43,616 bases of DNA from the NCBI GenBank assembly GCA_019348495.1, contig JAHWJI010000009.1, forward strand, positions 1-43,616. The letters run 5' to 3'. Under the pieces are notes generated by a model that was not told the origin of the DNA, made no database searches, and was given only the letters and a program-made list of their open reading frames with translations. A program made the translations under genes and the position numbers. Source of the stretch: Actinomycetota bacterium. Lineage in GTDB: Bacteria; Actinomycetota; Acidimicrobiia; Acidimicrobiales; CADCSY01. Shown here piece by piece: positions 25,462-32,676 of this stretch (position 1 is its first letter; each line of letters opens with the position of its first letter).

Positions 25462-25893
25462 TCAGACGCCGAGGGCGGCCAGGGCCTGGTCGGAGGCGTC
25501 GAACCCCTCGTCATCGGGGGGATGGGTCTCGTGCCAGCGCTGGGGATCCCAGATCTCGATGCGGACGTTGCCGCCCACGACCTTGACGTCGCTGGTCAGC
25601 CCGGCGTACTCGCGCAGGTTGGCCGGGATGGCGATGCGGCCCTGCTTGTCGGGGATGACGAGGTGCGCGCCGGCGGTGAACTGGGTGGCGACACGACGCT
25701 GCTGTGGGCCCTGGCGGGCGTACTGCTCCATCCTGGCCGTCACCTCCTTGAACTCCGCGGGGTGGAAGACCGCCAGGCACTTGTCGAGCGCCTTGGTGAG
25801 GTAGCCCCGCTCCCCCAGCTCCTCCCGGTGATCGGCAGGCAGGACGACCCGCCCTTTGGGATCGAGGGAGCGATCGAACTCCCCGAGGAACAC
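25462..25893 (-). CDS. mraZ: Transcriptional regulator MraZ
   Basis: 143 aa, GTG start with GGAAAGG 7 bases upstream. Two AbrB-like swapped-hairpin repeats: FDRSLDPKGRVVLPADHREE at 7-26, and HLVIPDKQGRIAIPANLREY in the second half. MraZ forms rings that bind repeated TGGGN boxes in its own promoter and represses the dcw operon. The boxes are visible directly upstream (see 25933-25989). It opens the cluster, as in most bacteria. Confidence 0.96.
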   Translation of the reverse strand: MFLGEFDRSLDPKGRVVLPADHREELGERGYLTKALDKCLAVFHPAEFKEVTARMEQYARQGPQQRRVATQFTAGAHLVIPDKQGRIAIPANLREYAGLTSDVKVVGGNVRIEIWDPQRWHETHPPDDEGFDASDQALAALGV

Positions 25894-25932
25894 GGCTTGG
25901 CCTTTCCATGGTGGTGGGTTGGGACACGGAGG

Positions 25933-25989
25933 ACCCTACGCCCCACTTTCCCTCCCGTCAACCCCACTTCTCCCCACTCGCCCCCCCAC
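25933..25989 (-). promoter_or_regulatory. mraZ/dcw promoter with MraZ boxes
   Basis: On the minus strand TTGACG (25961-25956) and TAGGGT (25938-25933) are 17 bases apart, an excellent promoter shape. Four GTGGGG boxes lie at 25989-25984, 25977-25972, 25967-25962 and 25946-25941. Two are exactly one helical turn apart, next to the -35, and one lies inside the spacer. Known MraZ operators are tandem TGGGN repeats with 5-base spacers, so this is a probable autorepressed promoter for the dcw operon. The predicted leader is about 30 bases. Confidence 0.75.
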
Positions 25990-26016
25990 ATCCCCTTGCC
26001 GGCCGGGGCGTGACCG

Positions 26017-26673
26017 TCAGCGGGGAGGGAGGTGGGCCAACAGGGCGTCCACGATCAGCGGGAAGGCCAGGTCGAGGCCGGTAGCCGCTGCCGCCAGCTC
26101 CTCCCCGGCCCGGGCCCGGTCCTCATGAGCGAGGCCGAGCAGCCCGAGCAGGGTGGCGGGCTCCCAGCGACGGCTCAGGGTGCACTGGAAGCGGGCGCCG
26201 GCCCGGCTCCGGCGCTGCGCCATGCCCAACAGCTTGCGCCCGTCCACCTGGACCTCCCCGGGGCCCAGCCCGGCGAAGCAGACGAGCGACGACCACCGGC
26301 TGGCGACCAGGGCCCCGGTGTGCACGGTGGCGCCGCCGACGCCGAGCTCGTGCAGGGCCGCCTGCCAGGCCCGCCCCAGCCAATGGGCCGCCCTACCCAC
26401 GTCGTCGTCCCACAGCGGGTCGTCACGGGGCACCACCACGTCGACCCACAGCGACTCCCCAGGGACGAGGAGCACCGCTCCTCCCCCGCTGCGTCGGCGC
26501 ACCAGGGCGACCCCGGCTCTGGCCAACGCAGCCCCGTCGGCATGGTGATCGGGTTGGGTGCTGCCCAGCACCAGGGCCGGACGCAGGACCTCCAGCACCG
26601 ACACGCGGCGCGCCACCGGCTCGCTCAGTGTCCGGGCGTGGAAGTCGGCCGCCTCCCCCGCCGCCCGCTCCAC
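26017..26673 (-). CDS. Lipoate/octanoate protein ligase or transferase (LplA/LipM-like)
   Basis: About 218 aa from GTG 26673, chosen because GGAGGTGGGTGG lies upstream; the frame also has GTG 26691 and GTG 26727, the last of which would overlap the divergent selD start. Motifs of the BPL_LplA_LipB fold: LVLGSTQPDH, VRRRSGGGAVLLVPG, VDVVVPRDDPLWDDDVGRA and VDGRKLLGMAQRRS with the acyl-adenylate/octanoyl-binding Lys (about 147). A Cys at about 132 (SSLVCFAGLG) sits where LipM octanoyltransferases have their catalytic Cys. The usual HG after the Lys region is replaced by QC. The acceptor would be an E2 or GcvH lipoyl domain. It is not clear whether it is a ligase, a transferase or a degenerate paralogue. 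Confidence 0.7.
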   Translation of the reverse strand: MERAAGEAADFHARTLSEPVARRVSVLEVLRPALVLGSTQPDHHADGAALARAGVALVRRRSGGGAVLLVPGESLWVDVVVPRDDPLWDDDVGRAAHWLGRAWQAALHELGVGGATVHTGALVASRWSSLVCFAGLGPGEVQVDGRKLLGMAQRRSRAGARFQCTLSRRWEPATLLGLLGLAHEDRARAGEELAAAATGLDLAFPLIVDALLAHLPPR

Positions 26674-26714
26674 CGTCCATGTTCCACCCACCTCCTCAGT
26701 AGACTGCCCCGGGC

Positions 26715-27758
26715 ATGGCGTCTCCACCGTCCCTCCGCCGGCTGACCCAGTTCAGCCACGGCGCCGGTTGAGCCTGCAAGCTCGCCCCCGGCGAGCTGGC
26801 GCAGGTCCTGCGCCGACTGGCACCCGTGAGCCATCCCGACCTGCTGGTCGGCTCGGCCACCGGCGACGACGCCGCCGTGTGGCGCCTCGACGCCGAACGG
26901 GCGCTGGTGGTCACGACCGACTTCATCACCCCCGTGGTCGACGACGCCCGCACCTGGGGCCGCATCGCCGCCGCCAACGCCGTCTCCGATGTCTACGCCA
27001 TGGGTGGTCGACCCCTGCTGGCACTCAACCTGGTGGGTTGGAACACTGAGGAACTGCCCACCGAGCTGCTGAGCGAGGTGCTGCTCGGTGCCGCCGACGT
27101 AGCCGCCGACTGCGGCTTCGTCACCGTCGGGGGGCACACCGTCGACGATCCCGAGCCCAAGTTCGGCCTCGCCGTGGTGGGCGAGGTCCATCCCGACCGT
27201 CTGCTCACCAACACCGGGTTGCGCCCGGGCGATGCGCTGGTGCTGACCAAGCCCCTCGGGGTGGGGATCATCGTCACCGCCATCAAGCGCGACCTGGCCC
27301 CAGCCGAGGCGACCACCGCCGCGGTGGCGTCGATGACCCGGAGCAACGCCGAGGCGGCGACGGTGGCCCTGGCCGCGGGCGCCACCGGCGCCACCGACGT
27401 CACCGGCTTCGGGCTGCTCGGCCACCTGGGCCGCATGGCCGAGGAGTCGGCCGTCGACGTCAGCGTCGACGTCGAGGCCGTACCCCTGCTCCCGGGCGCC
27501 CGCTCCCTGGCCGAGGACGGCTGCATCCCCGGCGGCAGCCGTCGCAACCTCGAGTGGGTAGGTCCCCGACTCGACACCGGCAGCGTCGACGAGCTCAGCG
27601 TCGTGGTGCTGGCCGATGCCCAGACCTCGGGGGGCCTGGTCTTCGGCTGCGAGCCCGACGCCGCCCAGCGGGCCGTCGAGCAGCTCGTGGCCACCGGCCA
27701 CCAGGCCGCCGTGGTGGGCCAGGTCCGCTCGGGGAGCGGCCGGATACAGCTGCGGTGA
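26715..27758 (+). CDS. selD: Selenide, water dikinase SelD with in-frame TGA (selenocysteine)
   Basis: 347 aa if the TGA at 26769-26771 is read as selenocysteine. SelD makes selenophosphate from selenide and ATP. The N-terminus is MASPPSLRRLTQFSHGAG-U19, then A-C21-K22. U19 and K22 align with Cys17 and Lys20 of the Escherichia coli enzyme (SHGAGCGCK). Downstream motifs are intact: GSATGDDAAVW (ATP), TTDFITPVVDD, VSDVYAMGGRP, VGGHTVDDPEPKFGL, and TGFGLLGHLG. Total length equals the usual 347. Treating TGA as stop would leave an 18-codon stub and a protein lacking its catalytic loop. A strong hairpin starts right after TGA (26772-26805). Some bacterial SelD enzymes are known selenoproteins. The ribosome site is weak; an in-frame TAG at 26700 limits the start to this ATG. 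The stop overlaps the next gene (GTGA). Confidence 0.88.
26772..26805 (+). promoter_or_regulatory. SECIS-like hairpin directly after the selD TGA
   Basis: CCTGC (26773-26777) pairs with GCAGG (26801-26805), and AGCTCGCC (26779-26786) pairs perfectly with GGCGAGCT (26790-26797), with an A/GGC internal loop and a 3-base apex. Bacterial SECIS elements are hairpins inside the coding region, just 3' of UGA, recognised by SelB. Position and strength fit. The tight CCC apex lacks the typical loop G-U, so SelB recognition needs testing. Confidence 0.65.
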
Positions 27759-28483
27759 GCCTGCCCCCGACCGAGCGGCGTCGCATCCCGCTGGCGATCC
27801 TGTTGACGCCCATCGTCATCCTGGCCGTGCTCGGGACGGTGGCCGACGTCATCGGCCCGGGGCTCATCACCGAACGGCCCCTGCTGCAGATGTTCCTCAA
27901 TCCCCGGAACCGCTACCTGCTGCTGGCCTCGCCCCAGGTCGACACCGTGGCGTTCCTCCTCGTGGGCTTCGTGCGCCTGGTGCTGACCGACCCGCTGTTC
28001 TACCTGCTCGGCGTGCAGTACGGCGACGCCGCCCTGCGCTGGGCCGAGCGCAAGGCCGGCGACGACATCGGCTTCATCCGCGCCGCCGAGCGCTTCTTCG
28101 CCCGCTTCGGGTCGGTCGTCATCCTCATCGCCCCGAGCGGCTACCTCTGTCTCCTGGCCGGCGCCACCGGCATGCGTGCCCGGCGCTTCATCACCCTCGA
28201 CGTGGTGGGCACCGTCGGCCGCCTGGTGCTGTTCCGGGTGCTGGGAGAGACGTTCAAAGACGAGCTGCTGGGCGTGCTCGGGTTCATCCAGCGCTACCAG
28301 TGGTGGCTGATCGGCCTCTCGCTGGTGGTGGTGGCCATCCAGTCCCGGCGCAAGGCCTCGTCGGCCACCTTGCAGTCCCCGTCGAAGCTCGAAGAGGAGA
28401 TCGAGGCCGCGGAACAGGAGTTGGTCGCCGAGCGCCACCCGCCGCCGGCGAATGCGCCGACGCCCCCTGAGAGGGACCCATGA
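27755..28483 (+). CDS. DedA/VTT-like integral membrane protein
   Basis: 242 aa from GTG 27755, overlapping the selD stop by 4 bases. Hydrophobic segments lie at about 12-33, 62-80, 117-140, 150-165 and 180-200. A central FFARFGSVVILIAPSGYLCL then LAGATGM stretch resembles the F-x-R-x-G and G-x-x-x-M elements of DedA (VTT/SNARE-associated Golgi) proteins, which are thought to move lipids across the membrane. The canonical arginine of the re-entrant loop is not obvious (APSG in place of RFxPxxR), so it may be a divergent member. The C-terminal 45 residues are a charged cytoplasmic helix. Coupling to selD looks fortuitous in function, although the gene pair is co-translated. Confidence 0.7.
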   Translation: MSLPPTERRRIPLAILLTPIVILAVLGTVADVIGPGLITERPLLQMFLNPRNRYLLLASPQVDTVAFLLVGFVRLVLTDPLFYLLGVQYGDAALRWAERKAGDDIGFIRAAERFFARFGSVVILIAPSGYLCLLAGATGMRARRFITLDVVGTVGRLVLFRVLGETFKDELLGVLGFIQRYQWWLIGLSLVVVAIQSRRKASSATLQSPSKLEEEIEAAEQELVAERHPPPANAPTPPERDP

Positions 28484-30237
28484 CCACCTACAGGGGCGAG
28501 CTCGACCGCATCGGTGCCGGCCGGGGTCAGGTGCCCGAGGCCGAGCGGCTGCACGCCCTGTTCGACTTGACGTGGCGCCACTTCATGCTCGAACGGCCCG
28601 ACGCCGCCACCTTCCTCGGCTGGACCGAGGGCAACGACCGTCTGCCCGACGTATCCCTCGACGCCCTACAGCGGCGGCGGAACGAGGCCGGTGAGCCCCT
28701 CCGGGTGCTGGCCACCTTCGACGTCGACGAGCTGGGGCCCGTCGACCGCCTCAGCCACGACGTGTTCGCGTGGCAGCAGCGCAGCGAGGCCGCGGCCGCG
28801 GCCTTCCCCGGCGAGCTCCTGGCCCTCACCCAGCTCGAGGGGCCCCAGACGGACCTCTCCCTGCTCTTCGGGGCCATGCCCACCGCCACCGCCCGCCACC
28901 GCCAGGACCTCCTGGACCGCCTACGGGCGGTCCCCACCCTCATCGACCAGACCATCGAGGTGCTCGAGGAGGGCCGACGCCGAGGCGTGACCCCGCCCCG
29001 GGTCACGTTGCGCGACGTGCCCGCCCAGGTCGAGGGCCACCTGGTCGACGATCCCCGGGCGAGCCCCCTGCTGGCCCCCCTCTGGTGCCTGTCGCCGTCG
29101 GCGCCCACCGCCGAGGTGGCCGAGCTGCGCGGGGAGGCCGGAGCCGTCCTGGCGGCTGAGGTCACCCCCGCCTTCGCCCGCCTTCACGCCTACCTGGTCG
29201 AGGCTTACCTACCCGGCGCACGGGAGACGACGGCGCTGGCCGACCTCCCCGACGGACGGGACTGGTACGACGAGCGGGTCCACCACTTCACCACCACCGA
29301 CCTCACCGCCGGGGAGGTGCACGAGATGGGCCTGGCCGAGGTGGCTCGCATCGGCGCCGAGATGGAGCGGGTGCGGGCCACCACCGACTACACGGGCCCG
29401 GCCGAGGGCTTCGCCGACCACCTCGGCCACGACCGCCGCTTCTTCTACGAGACGCCCGACGCCCTGCTGGCCGGCTACCGCGACATCGCCAAGCGCATCG
29501 ACCCCGAGGTCGTCCGCCTCTTCGGCCGCCTGCCCCGGCTGCCCTTCGGCATCGTCGCCGTACCCGCCGAGATGGCGCCCTCGGCCCCGGCGGCGTTCTA
29601 CCTCGAGGGTTCGCTGGAGATGGCCCGCCCCGGCCGCTTCTTCGCCAACACCCACGACCTCTCGGCCCGCCCGTCGTGGAACATGGAGTCGCTGTGCCTG
29701 CACGAGGCCGTGCCCGGTCACCACTTCCAGATCTCCCTGGCCCAGGAGCTCGAGGGCCTGCCCGAGTTCCGTCGGCGAGGCCTGTGCACGGCCTACGTCG
29801 AGGGCTGGGGGCTCTACTGCGAGAGCCTTGGCCCCGAGCTCGGGCTCTACCAGGACCCCTACCAGCGCTTCGGGGCGCTCGACGCCGAGTTGCTGCGCGC
29901 CATCCGCCTGGTCGTCGACACCGGCATGCACGTGCTGGGCTGGAGCCGGAACCGGGCCATCGCCTACTTCGCCGAGCACTCGGTCACCCCGCACCACGAC
30001 ATCGTGGTCGAGGTCGACCGCTACCTGGCGTTGCCGGGCCAGGCCCTGGCCTACAAGGTCGGAGAGCGCAAGATCGCCGCCCTGCGGGCCTGGGCCGCCG
30101 AGCAGCTGGGCGACGACTTCGACGTACGAGCGTTCCACGACGAGGTGCTCGGCCACGGCGCGCTGCCCCTCGACGTGCTCGACACCCTGGTGCATGCCTG
30201 GGTCCGCGACCGGATGGAGCCCGGGACCGCCCGTTGA
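28480..30237 (+). CDS. DUF885-family zinc metallopeptidase-like protein
   Basis: 585 aa; ATG overlaps the preceding stop by 4 bases. The active-site helix reads SLCLHEAVPGHHFQ (His408, Glu409, His413/414), followed about 30 residues later by YVEGWGLYCESLG, which supplies the third ligand in this family. An N-terminal all-helical part covers about 1-270. No signal peptide is visible, so it should act in the cytoplasm. DUF885 proteins resemble M2/M3-like gluzincins; substrates are mostly unknown. The stop is only 19 bases from the convergent stop of the envelope operon, with no clear terminator between. Confidence 0.88.
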   Translation: MTTYRGELDRIGAGRGQVPEAERLHALFDLTWRHFMLERPDAATFLGWTEGNDRLPDVSLDALQRRRNEAGEPLRVLATFDVDELGPVDRLSHDVFAWQQRSEAAAAAFPGELLALTQLEGPQTDLSLLFGAMPTATARHRQDLLDRLRAVPTLIDQTIEVLEEGRRRGVTPPRVTLRDVPAQVEGHLVDDPRASPLLAPLWCLSPSAPTAEVAELRGEAGAVLAAEVTPAFARLHAYLVEAYLPGARETTALADLPDGRDWYDERVHHFTTTDLTAGEVHEMGLAEVARIGAEMERVRATTDYTGPAEGFADHLGHDRRFFYETPDALLAGYRDIAKRIDPEVVRLFGRLPRLPFGIVAVPAEMAPSAPAAFYLEGSLEMARPGRFFANTHDLSARPSWNMESLCLHEAVPGHHFQISLAQELEGLPEFRRRGLCTAYVEGWGLYCESLGPELGLYQDPYQRFGALDAELLRAIRLVVDTGMHVLGWSRNRAIAYFAEHSVTPHHDIVVEVDRYLALPGQALAYKVGERKIAALRAWAAEQLGDDFDVRAFHDEVLGHGALPLDVLDTLVHAWVRDRMEPGTAR

Positions 30238-30256
30238 CGGGCGGCTGGCCGCTCCG

Positions 30257-30844
30257 TCACCCGACAGTCCGTCCCCCCGGATCGGCCAGGCGGAGATGGA
30301 CGTGGGCCGCCAGCTCGTCGCGACCGAGAACGGCCCGAGCGCGAGGCACGACGTGGCCGGCCACGTGCTCGCGCACCGCTCGGGTGTCGCCGCCTGGCGC
30401 CACCTCGGCGGTCAAGGCCAGGCCCGGGGCCCCGTGGAAGCCCACGACCCGAACCTGGCCGGCAGCGACGTGTCCGCTGGCGGCGAGATCACGCGTCACC
30501 GCCTCGGCCAGCGCCCCGGTGTCGATCCACGTGCGCCCGCCCTGGCCGTCTCCCACCGGAATCCGGCGTAGGGGCGTCGAGGGCACCAGCTGCCGCCGGA
30601 GCCACCGCCATCCCAACCAGGCCACGACCAGCGCCACCAGGGTGGCCACTCCCGCCACCCACCCGGCGTACTCGGCGATGCCGGCCCGCAGCTCCTGGTC
30701 GAGCAAGGGCCGCAAGCGGGCGTCGGCGCCCATGCCCCCCAGGCCGCGGACCAGCCCGTAGCCGCCGGCCAGCACCAGCGTGAGCCCCAGGATGGAGGCC
30801 ACGACGCGATTCGAGGCGTCCAGGCCGGTACCGGCGTCACTCAT
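30257..30844 (-). CDS. Membrane protein of the Asp23 operon (AmaP-like)
   Basis: 195 aa from ATG 30844, overlapping the DUF6286 gene stop (ATGA). Two hydrophobic segments (about 13-34 and 58-82) form a hairpin, with a cytoplasmic alpha/beta domain after it that includes RTWIDTGALAEAVTRDL and VRVVGFHGAPGLALTAEV. The topology is that of AmaP, the membrane anchor of Asp23 in staphylococci: two helices plus a soluble domain. Sequence similarity is low, so the name is by analogy and operon position. It is the last gene of the run, facing the DUF885 gene. Confidence 0.7.
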   Translation of the reverse strand: MSDAGTGLDASNRVVASILGLTLVLAGGYGLVRGLGGMGADARLRPLLDQELRAGIAEYAGWVAGVATLVALVVAWLGWRWLRRQLVPSTPLRRIPVGDGQGGRTWIDTGALAEAVTRDLAASGHVAAGQVRVVGFHGAPGLALTAEVAPGGDTRAVREHVAGHVVPRARAVLGRDELAAHVHLRLADPGGRTVG

Positions 30845-31371
30845 GACACCCGCCTCGACCGCACGTCGACCTTGACCCGCAGCGGCCGGGCCAGGGCCAG
30901 CTCCTCCAGGTGGCGGCCCACAGCATCCCGGACGCGCTGCTCGACGACGCCCGCATCGCTGCCCACCGAGTCGGCCCGGATGTGCACCACCTTGGCCCCG
31001 GCTTCGGCTTGGGCCCCGGACACCCCCTCCACCCGCTCCACCCGATCGGCCAACCACCGCTCCATGCTCCGCCGGTCGAGCTCGGCGGCGACGTCCCCGG
31101 TGGCCGAGGCCAGCGGCAACGCCGGGGGCTTACGTCGCCACAACTCCAGGGCGAGCAGCGCCAAGCCGACGACGACGAGGGCGGCGAAGAGCACGCGGGC
31201 GCTGCGGGCCGACCAAGTGGTGACCGTGGCCCAGTTCCGCCAACCGTCGTGAGGCACGAGCCAGGGGCGCTGGCCCAGGCCAGCCAGGACGATCTCGACG
31301 GCGACCACCAGCCCACCGGCCAGCAGGGCCAGGGCCAGCACGGCGCACAGGACCCGGTTGGCGACGCGCAC
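30841..31371 (-). CDS. DUF6286-type membrane protein of the Asp23 operon
   Basis: 176 aa from GTG 31371 (a TTG one codon upstream is possible). Two membrane helices: VLCAVLALALLAGGLVVAVE near the N-terminus and LFAALVVVGLALLALELW at about 60-80, with WLVPHDGWRNWA between them. The cytoplasmic C-terminal part has RRSMERWLADRVERVEGV and ends with LARPLRVKVDV, a pattern I recognise from actinobacterial DUF6286 proteins beside Asp23 genes. It probably helps anchor Asp23 proteins at the membrane. The exact function is not known. Confidence 0.78.
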   Translation of the reverse strand: MRVANRVLCAVLALALLAGGLVVAVEIVLAGLGQRPWLVPHDGWRNWATVTTWSARSARVLFAALVVVGLALLALELWRRKPPALPLASATGDVAAELDRRSMERWLADRVERVEGVSGAQAEAGAKVVHIRADSVGSDAGVVEQRVRDAVGRHLEELALARPLRVKVDVRSRRVS

Positions 31372-31377
31372 CAACGC

Positions 31378-31773
31378 CTAGCTCACCCGCCCCGTCCGGC
31401 CCCCTCCGGCGGGGGGTAGGGCGTCCACCACGATGTCGACCTCGGTGACCGTGTAGCCGGTGAGCTCGCCCACCCGGTCCTGGACGTGGGCACGGGTGGC
31501 CGCCGCCACCTCGACCACCGGGCGGGGCCAGGACACGGCCAGGTGCAACTCGACGGCGGTGACCCCCTGGCCCACCTGGGCGGAGGCGCCGTCCGGGCCG
31601 GCACCGGGCCACAGGTCGGCCAGGAGACGGCGCACCCCCGACCGGCTGACCAACTCGACGCCGTCGATCTCCGTCGCCGCCTGGCCAGCGATGGCCACCA
31701 CAGCCCGAGGTGCGACGACCGTGCGCCCCTTGACCGGCGTGGGAGCCGTGGTGGCGCGGTCGAGCGTCGTCAT
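31378..31773 (-). CDS. Asp23/Gls24 family envelope protein
   Basis: 131 aa. ATG 31773 overlaps the stop of the small membrane protein upstream. The Asp23 pattern is visible: APRAVVAIAGQAATEIDGVE (residues 21-40), then VTAVELHLAVSWPRPVVEVA and a helix plus TVTEVDIVVDAL at the end. Asp23 proteins form membrane-associated layers on the cytoplasmic face and respond to cell wall stress. It is the second of three Asp23-like genes in the operon. Confidence 0.85.
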   Translation of the reverse strand: MTTLDRATTAPTPVKGRTVVAPRAVVAIAGQAATEIDGVELVSRSGVRRLLADLWPGAGPDGASAQVGQGVTAVELHLAVSWPRPVVEVAAATRAHVQDRVGELTGYTVTEVDIVVDALPPAGGGRTGRVS

Positions 31774-31958
31774 CGGGGAGGCTGGCGGCGAGCCCGCTCC
31801 ATGACGTCGCTCAGGTCGAGCTCGCCCTCGACCACCTTCATCACCAGGTAGCCCCCGGCGCCGAAGAGGGCCACGATCAGCATGTCGCCGAAGTCCGTCA
31901 GCACGAGCGTGAGGCCCAGGAGCAGCCCGGTGAACAGACCCACCACCGTCGGTTGCAT
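31770..31958 (-). CDS. Small membrane protein (DUF2273-like)
   Basis: 62 aa. Strong AAGGAGAAGG ribosome site 3 to 12 bases before ATG 31958, the best in the operon, which excludes longer frames. Two close hydrophobic segments (VVGLFTGLLLGLTLVLTDF and LIVALFGAGGYLVMKVV) are followed by the amphipathic tail EGELDLSDVMERAR. Short two-helix proteins of the DUF2273 type commonly accompany Asp23 and AmaP and are thought to be membrane partners. The stop overlaps the next Asp23 gene. Confidence 0.8.
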   Translation of the reverse strand: MQPTVVGLFTGLLLGLTLVLTDFGDMLIVALFGAGGYLVMKVVEGELDLSDVMERARRQPPR

Positions 31959-31998
31959 CAACCTTCTCCTTCTTCGTCTTCGTCGATGAACAGGAGTC

Positions 31999-32271
31999 CT
32001 AGGCCACCCGAGGGTGGCGGGTGCGCTCGGACCGGCGGTGCCACCACCGAAGGGCCAGCGCGGTCGGTCCCAGCCGCCGGACCAGCACCGGCGCCGACCG
32101 GATCTCGGCGAGGGGCGCCAGCCGCCGGAAAGCCTGCTCCACGACGATGAAGGCGGCCGGATCCCCACCGTGGTCGGGGTGGGTCTCCCGGGCCCGGCGG
32201 CGCCAGGCCCGGCGGAGCTCGGTGGCGTCGGCGGTCGGGTCCACGCCCAGGGCGGCGTAGGAATCGCTCAC
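31999..32271 (-). CDS. Minimal J-domain (DnaJ-like) protein
   Basis: 90 aa. GTG 32271 overlaps the preceding stop (GTGA). SYAALGVDPTADATELRRAW then RRRARETHPDHGGD is a compact J domain with the HPD motif at residues 31-33 and the basic helix II before it. There is no Gly/Phe region, zinc finger or substrate domain. The remaining about 40 residues form a basic helix (IRSAPVLVRRLGPTALALRW) that might bind a membrane or a partner. J domains stimulate the ATPase of DnaK. A J protein inside an Asp23 envelope operon suggests chaperone recruitment to this complex (inference). Confidence 0.82.
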   Translation of the reverse strand: MSDSYAALGVDPTADATELRRAWRRRARETHPDHGGDPAAFIVVEQAFRRLAPLAEIRSAPVLVRRLGPTALALRWWHRRSERTRHPRVA

Positions 32272-32639
32272 GATGCCGCGGCTCGGTGGCCCTCGGGGTC
32301 GGCATCGGCGTCGGCGTCGACGTCCAGGTCGGCGTCGACGTCCAGGTCGGCGTCGACGTCCAGGTCGTGGATCACGACCGACACCGCCGCGTCGCCGACG
32401 AGGGGACGCAGCTCACGGCGGATCTCCTCGGCCACCTGCGCCATGGTGGGACCGTAGTGGGCCACCACGTGCACCTCGAGGCCACCTTCGGCCACCCGCA
32501 CGCCCGGCACCCGGCGACCGGGCAGGTAGGACACGGCCTCGACCCCGGTCCCCGACGTGAGCCGGGCCACCGATGGGCACTGGGCCACCACGTGGACCAC
32601 GGCATCCACGTCGATCACCGCGACGCCCACCCGGGCCAC
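32268..32639 (-). CDS. Short Asp23-like protein with Asp-rich tandem repeat tail
   Basis: 123 aa, GTG start at 32639 (weak ribosome site; GTG 32630 is an alternative). Residues about 60-95 (EVHVVAHYGPTMAQVAEEIR then RELRPLV, then VSVVIHDLDVD) follow the Asp23 helix-strand pattern, but the protein is shorter. The C-terminus is a tandem DLDVDA repeat, three copies encoded by 18-base repeats at 32310-32363, followed by DADADPEGH. The acidic repeat could bind divalent cations or contact the basic J-domain protein encoded next to it, with which it overlaps by 4 bases. Confidence 0.7.
   Translation of the reverse strand: MARVGVAVIDVDAVVHVVAQCPSVARLTSGTGVEAVSYLPGRRVPGVRVAEGGLEVHVVAHYGPTMAQVAEEIRRELRPLVGDAAVSVVIHDLDVDADLDVDADLDVDADADADPEGHRAAAS
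32310..32363. repeat. Three perfect 18-bp tandem repeats inside a coding region
   Basis: GTCGGCGTCGACGTCCAG (plus strand) occurs three times without any change at 32310, 32328 and 32346, encoding DLDVDA units on the minus strand. The absence of synonymous differences points to recent slippage, so copy number is probably variable between strains. Confidence 0.9.
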
Positions 32640-32676
32640 CCACGGGACCGGTCCGCCGTGGCCCGGACCGGCGCCG

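Noticed and set aside
26826-27758. SelD starting at 26826 as a shortened protein
   Set aside because: It would lack the catalytic loop; homology extends upstream through the TGA to ATG 26715, so the short form is a gene-calling artefact of selenocysteine.
26625-28438. Long minus-strand frames over selD and the membrane protein gene
   Set aside because: Shadows of genes with clear motifs and coupled starts.
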